Position numbers and translations under genes: made by a program. DNA of 11,630 bases from Candidatus Saccharimonadales bacterium. Its GTDB lineage: Bacteria > Patescibacteriota > Saccharimonadia > Saccharimonadales > Saccharimonadaceae. This document shows, one piece after another, positions 5,661 to 11,630 of this stretch. Location of the stretch: positions 1 to 11,630 of the forward strand of contig JASLCR010000087.1 of the NCBI GenBank assembly GCA_030145955.1, read 5' to 3'. A model generated the notes under the pieces. It was not told the DNA's origin, did not search any database, and worked only from the letters and a program-made list of their open reading frames with translations. The first letter of the stretch is position 1. Every line of letters starts with the position of its first letter.

Positions 5661-5705
5661 GTGATACAAAACGGAATATAGCTTGACTATGCTGCTGCCA
5701 CACCG
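5661..5705 (+). other. Amber-interrupted N-terminal extension of the cysteine desulfurase
   Basis: In frame with the desulfurase, this stretch reads VIQNGI, then TAG (5679-5681), then LDYAAATP, directly joined to the ATG at 5706. NifS/IscS proteins normally begin with a segment like IYLDYAATTP, so the TAG stands exactly where a tyrosine codon (TAT/TAC) is expected. The conserved segment is thus present but cut off from the GTG start by one base change. It may be a sequencing or assembly error, a real nonsense mutation, or readthrough. Confidence 0.75.
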
Positions 5706-6821
5706 ATGGCAGATTTTGTCGTTGAAGCAATGCAACCGTATTTTTCTGAGTATTTTTATAACCCTTCAAGCCCGTACGCCCCAGCTGTGAAAGTACGGCG
5801 TGAGTACGAAGCGGCAAAGCAGCAACTTGCTGAAACATTTGGTGCAAAAGGGGATGAGGTAGTGATTACCGCTGGGGCTACCGAGTCGATTAACCTAGTG
5901 TTTTCTGCCATAACTGGTCATGTGGTTACTTCAAAGATTGAGCATCCGGCAGTTTTAGAATCAGCAAAACGTCGTGATCACACTTTGGTAGAAGTGAATG
6001 AAAAAGGTCTAGTTGACCCAGAAGCTATTCGTCAGGCACTTCGCCCTGATACAACTCTAGTGAGTATTGCATTCGCCAATAACGAGCTTGGCTCATTGCA
6101 GCCAATTCGTAAGATTGCCCAGATGCTCGATACCGAGCGACGAAATAGGGTGGAGCAGGGAAATACTACTCCCCTACTCTTTCACTGTGATGCATCCCAA
6201 GGTTTTGATCAAATAGATATTCATGTCGCACGACTTGGTGTTGATTTATTGACATTGAACGCAGGAAAAGTTTATGGCCCCAAGCAAGTAGGTTTGTTGT
6301 GGACGAAGAAATCAGCACATCTTGAACCATACATTGTTGGCGGAGGGCAAGAACGTGGGCTGCGAAGCGGTACTGAAAATGTTGCTGGAACGATTGGGTT
6401 TGCAGCTGCCGCTAAGCGAGCTAGTGAGATACGCCGTAGCGAAGGTAGTCGACTGCGAGATTTGCGAGATACGCTCCAGGCGCACCTAACCAATGCATTT
6501 CCCGAGTCTGTTGTGCTTGGCTCTCGGAAGCACCGTTTACCAGGCCATCTCTCAATTGCCTTTCCCGCTATCGATGCTGAGCGTATTATATTCTTGCTTG
6601 AGGCAGAGGGTGTGTACGTGGCAACAGGAAGCGCATGTTCAGCAAATAAGCACACGGCGTCTCATGTGCTTGTTGCGATTGGGCTTGACGAGACACTTAT
6701 CAATGGCAGTTTGCGTATGACACTTGGGCGACACACAACTCAGGAGCATATTGAGCGGGCCGTGGTAGCAATAACGAAAGCTTTAAACAGTGAATATCAG
6801 AGAATGGAGCAGGTAGCATGA
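5706..6821 (+). CDS. Cysteine desulfurase, NifS/IscS-like (N-terminus interrupted)
   Basis: A PLP enzyme of aminotransferase class V that removes sulfur from L-cysteine as a Cys-persulfide. Counted from the ATG at 5706: GATESINL (57-64) binds cofactor, HCDASQ carries the PLP-contacting Asp and Gln, K188 in NAGKVYGPK is the Schiff-base lysine, GGGQERGLRSGTENVAG follows, and C311 in ATGSACSA is the catalytic cysteine. The 371 residues lack the conserved YLDYAAATP start, which lies upstream behind an in-frame TAG (see 5661-5705). No Shine-Dalgarno precedes the ATG at 5706, so a truncated start is not well supported. The stop overlaps the next gene's start (ATGA). With mnmA two genes on, the likely job is sulfur supply for tRNA 2-thiolation. 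Gene name left open between iscS- and nifS-type. Confidence 0.9.
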   Translation: MADFVVEAMQPYFSEYFYNPSSPYAPAVKVRREYEAAKQQLAETFGAKGDEVVITAGATESINLVFSAITGHVVTSKIEHPAVLESAKRRDHTLVEVNEKGLVDPEAIRQALRPDTTLVSIAFANNELGSLQPIRKIAQMLDTERRNRVEQGNTTPLLFHCDASQGFDQIDIHVARLGVDLLTLNAGKVYGPKQVGLLWTKKSAHLEPYIVGGGQERGLRSGTENVAGTIGFAAAAKRASEIRRSEGSRLRDLRDTLQAHLTNAFPESVVLGSRKHRLPGHLSIAFPAIDAERIIFLLEAEGVYVATGSACSANKHTASHVLVAIGLDETLINGSLRMTLGRHTTQEHIERAVVAITKALNSEYQRMEQVA

Positions 6822-7423
6822 TTAAGGTTATCTTGGGTGTGCTTCTCTTTTTTACGTTGATGGTGATTTCTATCGGTGCATATCTTTCGCCTGATGATTT
6901 AGTGCGATGTGGTGCAAAGCCAACAGATCTTGCTGGTTGTGAGAAAGTAGATGCCATTGTTGCGGTGAGTGGTGGTAATACATCGGTGCGAGCAGCAGAG
7001 GCGATTAAGCTATATGAAGCGGGCTGGGCGAAATACATTATTTTCTCTGGCGCTGCATTTGATGAAGCTTCTCCAAGTAACGCTGCAGTAATGAAGGAGC
7101 AAGCTATAGCAGCGGGTGTACCAGAGGCAGATATTCTTACCGAAGACACATCACGGACGACTCATCAAAACGCCGAGCAAACAAGCAAACTACTAGAAGA
7201 ATATAGAATATCGCGTCTTATCGTTGTAACATCGCCGTACCATCAGCGACGCGCCGGGCTCGAGTTTAAGGCAATCGCAGGCGACAAGGTAGCGGTGTTA
7301 AATCATCCAGCATGGGGCGATCCAGATTGGCAGTGGTATTGGTGGGCAACACCGCGTGGGTGGTGGCTTGCCATTGGCGAGCTTGTAAAGGTGGGTGCTA
7401 CACACGCAGGAGAGAGTCGATGA
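6818..7423 (+). CDS. YdcF/SanA-like DUF218 membrane-anchored protein
   Basis: 201 residues. Residues 3-22 form a single N-terminal membrane helix or uncleaved signal; the rest is a DUF218 domain, predicted outside the cytoplasm. Family signatures are AIVAVSGG (46-53), KYIIFSGAA (72-80), DTSRTTHQNA (110-119) and VTSPYHQRR (137-145). Relatives include E. coli SanA, linked to envelope barrier function, and YdcF, which binds S-adenosylmethionine; the chemistry is unsettled. A tryptophan-rich segment (about 166-183) near the C-terminus is notable. The ATG overlaps the desulfurase stop, and its own TGA overlaps the mnmA ATG, so it is translationally coupled in this operon, although its function has no obvious link to tRNA thiolation. 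Confidence 0.88.
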   Translation: MIKVILGVLLFFTLMVISIGAYLSPDDLVRCGAKPTDLAGCEKVDAIVAVSGGNTSVRAAEAIKLYEAGWAKYIIFSGAAFDEASPSNAAVMKEQAIAAGVPEADILTEDTSRTTHQNAEQTSKLLEEYRISRLIVVTSPYHQRRAGLEFKAIAGDKVAVLNHPAWGDPDWQWYWWATPRGWWLAIGELVKVGATHAGESR

Positions 7424-8451
7424 CAAAAGTGTTTGTTGGTATGAGTGGGGGTGTCGACTCTTCCCTCACGGCTGCTCTTTTGAAAGAGCAGGGCTATGAT
7501 GTGACGGGTGTTTATATGAAGAATTGGACGCAAGATCTTCCAGGTATGAAGTGTCCATGGGCCGATGATCTTGCGGATGCGAAACGAGTTGCGGTGCAAC
7601 TTGGTATTGATTTTAGAGTGTTTGATTTTGAAAATGAGTACCGCGAGAAAGTTGTCGGTTACATGATTGATGAGTACAAGCTGGGTCGTACGCCAAACCC
7701 AGATATTATGTGTAATCAAGAAGTGAAGTTTAAACTCTTTCTCGAGACAGCGTTAGAGCAGGGCGCAGATATGATCGCGACTGGCCATTATGCCAAGACG
7801 CAAGACGGCAGGTTACTTCAGGCTCGCGACGACAATAAAGACCAGACCTATTTTCTTTATCGGGTGACAAAAGAGGCGCTTTCCAAAACTCTCTTCCCTC
7901 TTGGGGATTTTACGAAGCCTGAAGTCCGACAAATGGCTGAGGAACGTGGCCTGACGACTGCGGGCAAAAAAGAAAGTATGGGAATCTGCTTTGTCGGGCA
8001 GATCGGTATTCGTGAATTCCTTTCACAGTATATTGAGACGACTCCAGGAGATATCATCGACAGGCAGACGGGTAAAGTACTCGGCCGGCATGACGGAGCA
8101 ATTTTCTATACGTTAGGTCAGCGTCATGGGCTCGATCTGGGCGGGGGACTGCCATATTACGTGGTAGGCAAAGATATGTCGCAAAATGTAGTCTACGTGT
8201 CGCAAAATATTGAAGATGAGAATATTTGGCGACGCTCAATCACCTTAACTAATCTTCATTGGATTGGTGATGCACCCGATAGTAATACTGAACTCCTCGT
8301 CCGTATTCGACACCGTGCTCCTCTTGTGGGTGCTACCCTGCACGAGAGTACTCTGGAGCTAAAAGAGCCCCAGCGTGCGGTCACGCCAGGGCAATCGGTG
8401 GTGCTGTACCACGGCGACGAGTGTGTTGGTGGTGGTATCGTCGCCGGGTAG
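7420..8451 (+). CDS. mnmA: tRNA-specific 2-thiouridylase MnmA
   Basis: 343 residues. It adenylates U34 of tRNA (Lys, Glu, Gln) and inserts sulfur, giving s2U34. The PP-loop SGGVDSS is at residues 9-15, the catalytic cysteine C98 lies in NPDIMCN, and the second, persulfide-bearing C190 in MGICFVG; GHYAK (122-126) and FYTLGQRHGL are typical. A longer open frame extends upstream to 7312 but overlaps the previous gene in another frame. AGGAG (7408-7412) sits 7 bases before the ATG at 7420, and the family begins with a short strand before SGG, so 7420 is the start. It is the last gene of the desulfurase - DUF218 - mnmA operon. The stop TAG lies 9 bases from the stop of the convergent surface protein gene, with no terminator hairpin visible between. 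Confidence 0.96.
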   Translation: MTKVFVGMSGGVDSSLTAALLKEQGYDVTGVYMKNWTQDLPGMKCPWADDLADAKRVAVQLGIDFRVFDFENEYREKVVGYMIDEYKLGRTPNPDIMCNQEVKFKLFLETALEQGADMIATGHYAKTQDGRLLQARDDNKDQTYFLYRVTKEALSKTLFPLGDFTKPEVRQMAEERGLTTAGKKESMGICFVGQIGIREFLSQYIETTPGDIIDRQTGKVLGRHDGAIFYTLGQRHGLDLGGGLPYYVVGKDMSQNVVYVSQNIEDENIWRRSITLTNLHWIGDAPDSNTELLVRIRHRAPLVGATLHESTLELKEPQRAVTPGQSVVLYHGDECVGGGIVAG

Positions 8452-8460
8452 TTCAGATTT

Positions 8461-10980
8461 TTATTGTTCGAATTTTCGTCGTGTGATGTAAAGTGCGCCG
8501 TAAGCGAGTGTTGCAAAGATGAGAGCGAAAATAGGCGCTGCATTATTTGTCTCTGCTATTGATCGTGCTACTCCAGTGTTTGGTGCTGATGGAGCCTCGG
8601 GAGTTGCCGGTGGATTGTGATTTCCCTTACCAGGTGTCGGGCAGGTGAAGCTGTATTCGGCACTGGCTGAACCTGTGGCAAGCGGCATGCTGTCGGCAGT
8701 CTCTAGCGCTTCGAGTGTTGCTTCCTGTGGAGCTGCTCGCCAGCCAGAGAAAGTTGCAGTGTTGGTTGCTTTACAAGCGCGCATGTCGTCGCTAGATAGG
8801 GCTGTCTTTACTTCCTCTGAGTAAGATTCACCAGCATCAAGACTATTAATTGTGATAGTGATATCAAGATCTTTAATCTCTACTTTAAACGCTTCGTTGA
8901 GGTCAATATCACCGTTATTTGTGACGGTAATTCTCCAGACAATCTTATCGCCAAGGTTGATGACACCATTTTTGTCTACGTCCTCGTACCCAGTAGCTTC
9001 CTTTTTGATTGTTAGGCAGCTTTCGTTAGTAAAGTTACTTTCGTCAAATGTCCATTCATTCGTAGCACCTTCTTTGATGACAAAGCCTGTGTTCGCTTGG
9101 GCTGTAACAACCAATGCTTCACCATCAAACGGCACAAACCCTGCTGCTGTCTCAACACCATTAACCTTGTAAGTAATGCCTGTTGTCGCTGGAATCTGTA
9201 CGCCATCTGCATCATCGTAGCAGAAGTCAAGTGAAGTTGGTTCTGCTGGTGTAACTTCAGTGACGTATTCACAGTTGTTTTCAAACATTGCCTGACCAAG
9301 TGCGGTCCAGTTAAGGCCTTCGCCTGCGCCTGGGATCGGTGCACCTGGGACTGGAGGAATGATATCGCCCCATTCTTCGTGATTATCCTTGAGGTGCTGT
9401 GCTACGGCTTCGCTTGAAGCGATAGGCCCTTGGTGCTCACCGTAATGATCGGCCTGACCTTTGCCATTGTTTCCACTAACGCCATCAACGGCACTCGTAG
9501 CAACTTCAATTTTGACATACGGATTGTTGACGGCATTGGTGCGGTGGCAAATTGTTACTTTTTCGCACGATGCGTTGTCAAATTCATACTCAAATGTGTA
9601 AGGGCTTGTAAGCTGGTAGTCAGCGGTGGCAGATGCCGTAATAGTGACGGTGCCGCTGCCAGAGTAGGTGCCAGCAGGCGTCACTACGTCGCCAATCTTG
9701 TAGATAACATGAGCTGCTTCGGGAATTGTGTAGGTATCATTTGCGATTCCACATTCATCAACATAGGTGACCGGTAGAGCAGTTGCATTGCAAAGCACGC
9801 CGCTATCTCGTGCTACACCGAAGTTAATTGAGGTTGTGTGGTCGGTAAATTCGTAATTTACCGTTGTTTTTACGCTGAGTACACCATCGACAAGTGACCA
9901 GTCAAGTTCATCGGTGTCGGCCGGAAGTACCCATGTTGCGTTTGCGAGACCGCAAGGATCGGTGCTGGCTGGCGCGGCTGGTTTCTCAACTGGGCAGAGC
10001 ATGCCGCTATCGACAACTTTGCCAAAGTTATGACTTGTCTCACCATTAGGGAATGTGAAGTTGCCAACAACAGCTGCGACAAGCTCATCATCCTGCATTG
10101 ACCAAGCAACATGCTCGATGGTTGGTTGTGTGCCCCAAGTAGCGTTATTGAGACCGCATGGATCATTAGCGATTGGCGTTGGTAGGCTGATCTCAGTTGG
10201 TGGACACAGGGTATTTGTATCGGTAAAAGTTTGCGTATTGGTAGTTGAACCGCCCTCAAAGACAAATCCACTGTTTGCTGTCCATGCGATTGTTCGGCTA
10301 CCGTTTACCCAGCCGGTATCTGAGGTAAGCGTGTAGTTGGCAGAACCTGGAAGTGTAAGCTCATCATTGTTAGCACCACAGACTACTGATGGTGTAACGG
10401 TTGGAGCAGTAATGACTTGTACGCATGAGTTATTGGTGAAATTCAGTGTCCATGAGGTTGCTCCTGACAATGTGTAGCCACTTGCGGCTACAGCAGTGAT
10501 GGTGACACTGAGTGCACCGTTAGTTGGGTAATCACCAGCAGCTTTTGTAGTACCACCAACTTGGTAAATGACACCAGTGGTAGAAGGAATTGTGTAGATA
10601 TCGCCAGCGGTACCACATGGATCAGCTTTAATGGTAGGGGCTGTTGGTGTGACGGTTTGCTGCTTCACACACTCGGCATCAAGTGCAGCCTTCATGGCGT
10701 CAAACGAGCTGTTTGGTGTCCAAACTTGCCCTGTTGTCGCATCGATGTACATATCTGCTGGAGCATTTGGCGGTAGTTGCTTCAGTGCAACACGGTTTGG
10801 GTTGCTATTTGAGCTACCTTGCTGAGCAGTCCAGGTGCTGGTGAATTGACACCAAACTGGCTGTGGTGCGCCGTTATTGTTACCGGCTGCGTACGTGGCA
10901 GCTGCGGGCAGTAGGTTGCCCGAGAATGCTGCGACGAGTATTGCGGCTACAATCCTTAATGTTTTGGTGAGTTTTGACAT
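8461..10980 (-). CDS. Large sortase-anchored repeat surface protein
   Basis: 839 residues. A signal peptide occupies about 1-33 (basic KLTKTLR, then a hydrophobic core, cleavage probably after the Ala-rich ATYAA). The order is: unique region with one Cys pair (34-118); five Cys-bracketed modules (C122-C186, C201-C259, C275-C329, C343-C397, C410-C472); a CHRTN...WGDIIPP domain (473-543); a sixth module (C587-C655); a DUF11-like beta domain (about 656-780) with a calcium-loop pattern DVDKNG...D (667-678); a Pro-rich linker; and a sorting signal with PNTG (800-803), hydrophobic helix (about 812-832) and RRKFEQ tail. Anchoring by a sortase is therefore likely. The ATG at 10980 is chosen because the signal peptide begins there and GAAGGA precedes it; a GTG at 11001 would add 7 residues. 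Adhesion or host contact is plausible but unproven. Confidence 0.9.
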   Translation of the reverse strand: MSKLTKTLRIVAAILVAAFSGNLLPAAATYAAGNNNGAPQPVWCQFTSTWTAQQGSSNSNPNRVALKQLPPNAPADMYIDATTGQVWTPNSSFDAMKAALDAECVKQQTVTPTAPTIKADPCGTAGDIYTIPSTTGVIYQVGGTTKAAGDYPTNGALSVTITAVAASGYTLSGATSWTLNFTNNSCVQVITAPTVTPSVVCGANNDELTLPGSANYTLTSDTGWVNGSRTIAWTANSGFVFEGGSTTNTQTFTDTNTLCPPTEISLPTPIANDPCGLNNATWGTQPTIEHVAWSMQDDELVAAVVGNFTFPNGETSHNFGKVVDSGMLCPVEKPAAPASTDPCGLANATWVLPADTDELDWSLVDGVLSVKTTVNYEFTDHTTSINFGVARDSGVLCNATALPVTYVDECGIANDTYTIPEAAHVIYKIGDVVTPAGTYSGSGTVTITASATADYQLTSPYTFEYEFDNASCEKVTICHRTNAVNNPYVKIEVATSAVDGVSGNNGKGQADHYGEHQGPIASSEAVAQHLKDNHEEWGDIIPPVPGAPIPGAGEGLNWTALGQAMFENNCEYVTEVTPAEPTSLDFCYDDADGVQIPATTGITYKVNGVETAAGFVPFDGEALVVTAQANTGFVIKEGATNEWTFDESNFTNESCLTIKKEATGYEDVDKNGVINLGDKIVWRITVTNNGDIDLNEAFKVEIKDLDITITINSLDAGESYSEEVKTALSSDDMRACKATNTATFSGWRAAPQEATLEALETADSMPLATGSASAEYSFTCPTPGKGNHNPPATPEAPSAPNTGVARSIAETNNAAPIFALIFATLAYGALYITRRKFEQ
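8572..8583 (-). other. PNTG cell-wall sorting motif
   Basis: Encodes Pro-Asn-Thr-Gly within SAPNTG, followed by a hydrophobic helix and a basic tail at the C-terminus. This is an LPxTG-like sortase signal in which the leading Leu is replaced by Ala. Confidence 0.75.
9016..10620 (-). repeat. Six divergent Cys-bracketed protein modules
   Basis: Modules of about 55-70 residues open with a (P/V/E/F)C(G/Y) step and close with NxSC or xLC. Modules 1, 5 and 6 share a TYTIPxxxxVIYxxG pattern; modules 3 and 4 share PCGLxNATW...HxxxxNFGxxxDSGxLC. Sequence divergence means this is repeat architecture at protein level, not recent DNA tandem duplication. Confidence 0.7.
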
Positions 10981-11038
10981 ATCCCCATGTCCTTCTCCCA
11001 CCGCAGTTATAATGATCCAACGTAAAGTCTGTGTATTA

Positions 11039-11066
11039 TGTATACGCGTATTTTACAGCTTGTCAA
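11039..11066 (-). promoter_or_regulatory. Surface protein gene promoter
   Basis: On the minus strand, a perfect -35 TTGACA (11066-11061), 16-base spacer, -10 TATACA (11044-11039). This gives a leader of about 50 bases to the ATG at 10980. Predicted from sequence only. Confidence 0.5.
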
Positions 11067-11086
11067 CTATATTTTATAAACATTAA

Positions 11087-11135
11087 CACTTTGACCTCTG
11101 TAATAATGCACTTTAAATATTTTAACTGCACTTTA
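11087..11135. repeat. Three CACTTT boxes in the surface protein/alaS intergenic region
   Basis: CACTTT occurs at 11087, 11109 and 11129, that is 22 and 20 bases apart, about two helical turns each. The last two are within identical TGCACTTTA 9-mers (11107-11115, 11127-11135). They lie upstream of the surface gene -35, where an activator could bind. The region is AT-rich, so chance is possible. The rest of 10981-11266 holds the two promoters and nothing else I can recognise. Confidence 0.35.
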
Positions 11136-11233
11136 TCTCTTGTGCTTACATTTGCATACAATGATGCGTGGATAATTATTTGCTACATAAAGTCGTGGTG
11201 AGTGTAAAAATAAACATGCATGAGTGGCATCAG

Positions 11234-11261
11234 TTGCGAGATGAGTCTCCTCTGTTATAAT
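11234..11261 (+). promoter_or_regulatory. alaS promoter, extended -10
   Basis: -35 TTGCGA (11234-11239), 16-base spacer, perfect extended -10 TGtTATAAT (11253-11261). The hexamer ends 5 bases before the first ATG, so transcription starts at or within one base of the start codon. Confidence 0.65.
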
Positions 11262-11266
11262 CAGGC

Positions 11267-11630
11267 ATGATGAATGCTCAAGAAATCCGCAATGCTTATA
11301 TAAAATTCTTTGAAGACCGTAATCATGTGGCAATCAAGCGTGCACCGCTTGTATTAAAGGATGACCCAACAACACTCTTTACTGGGAGCGGCATGCAGCC
11401 AATGATTCCACACCTGCTTGGTGAGGCGCATCCAAAAGGTCAGCGTATTGTTGATAGTCAGACTTGTCTACGTGCTCAAGATATTGAAGATATTGGTGAC
11501 AATCGCCATACAACTTTCTTTGAAATGCTCGGCAACTGGAGCATGGGCGACTATTTCAAAGACCAGCAGATTGAATGGATCGCTGAATTTCTCTTTGATG
11601 TCGTCGGTCTCGATGCGAATAAGGTGTATG
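11267..11630 (+). CDS. alaS: Alanine--tRNA ligase (N-terminal part, cut by window edge)
   Basis: The first 121 codons of a class II synthetase that charges tRNA-Ala. MNAQEIRNAYIKFF is the usual AlaRS opening; RAPLVLKDDPTTLFTGSGMQ, TCLRAQDIEDIG and TFFEMLGNWSMGDYFK (class II motif 2 region) follow, matching bacterial AlaRS very well. Two consecutive ATG codons (11267, 11270) are possible starts. The extended -10 just upstream puts the transcription start at 11267-11268, with no Shine-Dalgarno, so a leaderless message starting at either ATG is likely. The gene diverges from the surface protein gene. Confidence 0.96.
   Translation, partial: MMNAQEIRNAYIKFFEDRNHVAIKRAPLVLKDDPTTLFTGSGMQPMIPHLLGEAHPKGQRIVDSQTCLRAQDIEDIGDNRHTTFFEMLGNWSMGDYFKDQQIEWIAEFLFDVVGLDANKVY

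Noticed and set aside
5679..5681. Recoding of TAG to an amino acid throughout this genome
   Set aside because: TAG ends tatD, nrtR and mnmA at the expected family C-termini, so it works as a normal stop. TGA likewise ends nadD, the desulfurase and the DUF218 gene, so UGA-Gly recoding of some CPR groups is also excluded.
7312..7419. Longer mnmA start upstream of 7420
   Set aside because: It would overlap the DUF218 gene out of frame, adds residues unlike the family, and the AGGAG site fits the ATG at 7420.
8943..8982. Dockerin domain from the calcium-loop pattern in the surface protein
   Set aside because: Only one loop is present and it leads into a beta-rich WRITVTNNGD segment, which fits DUF11-like repeats better than a paired-loop dockerin.
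9012..9344. Open frames on both strands inside the surface protein gene
   Set aside because: They are low-complexity shadows of the repeat-rich gene with no signals or family features; the long frame explains the DNA.
10981..11001. GTG start adding seven residues to the surface protein
   Set aside because: The extra residues precede a standard signal peptide and contain the likely ribosome-binding site.
1..11630. tRNA genes, CRISPR arrays, insertion sequences or prophage remnants
   Set aside because: No cloverleaf, regular spaced repeats, transposase or terminal inverted repeats were seen; nearly all DNA is accounted for by genes and short promoters.

Overview
The window looks like a compact piece of a small, reduced bacterial genome, most likely Candidatus Saccharibacteria (TM7, Patescibacteria/CPR). 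This is inferred from short leaders, overlapping or interlocked genes, several apparently leaderless promoters, the style of the NifS-like and AlaRS N-termini, and a large sortase-type surface protein. No 16S rRNA or marker tree is available here. TAA, TAG and TGA all end recognisable genes, so the standard code applies.

Left part (1-4084): an NAD-salvage island. A truncated pnuC (precursor transporter, minus) diverges from a histidine phosphatase gene (plus). Convergent to the latter is the minus-strand operon nadE - second histidine phosphatase - nrtR. nadE in turn diverges from nadD (plus). NrtR is a Nudix-fold repressor with a degenerate catalytic box. Each of the two divergent intergenic regions carries two copies of a palindrome with half-sites TTAGTGT/ACACTAA, one near each flanking gene. 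The simplest reading is an autoregulated NrtR regulon containing a transporter, two phosphatases, NaMN adenylyltransferase and NAD synthetase, that is, uptake of a pyridine precursor followed by NaMN -> NaAD -> NAD.

Middle (4100-8451): a TatD-type metal-dependent hydrolase, two small proteins of unknown function, then an overlapping operon of a NifS/IscS-like cysteine desulfurase, a membrane-anchored YdcF/SanA-like (DUF218) protein and mnmA. Desulfurase plus MnmA make a short sulfur route to 2-thiouridine in tRNA. The conserved N-terminus of the desulfurase is interrupted by an in-frame amber codon.

Right part (8461-11630): a minus-strand, secreted 839-residue surface protein built from Cys-bracketed repeat modules and ending in a PNTG-type cell-wall sorting signal. 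It diverges from the start of alaS, whose extended -10 promoter places the transcription start at or next to the ATG.

No tRNA, rRNA, CRISPR array, insertion sequence or clear intrinsic terminator was seen. No gene-free stretch exceeds 300 bases.
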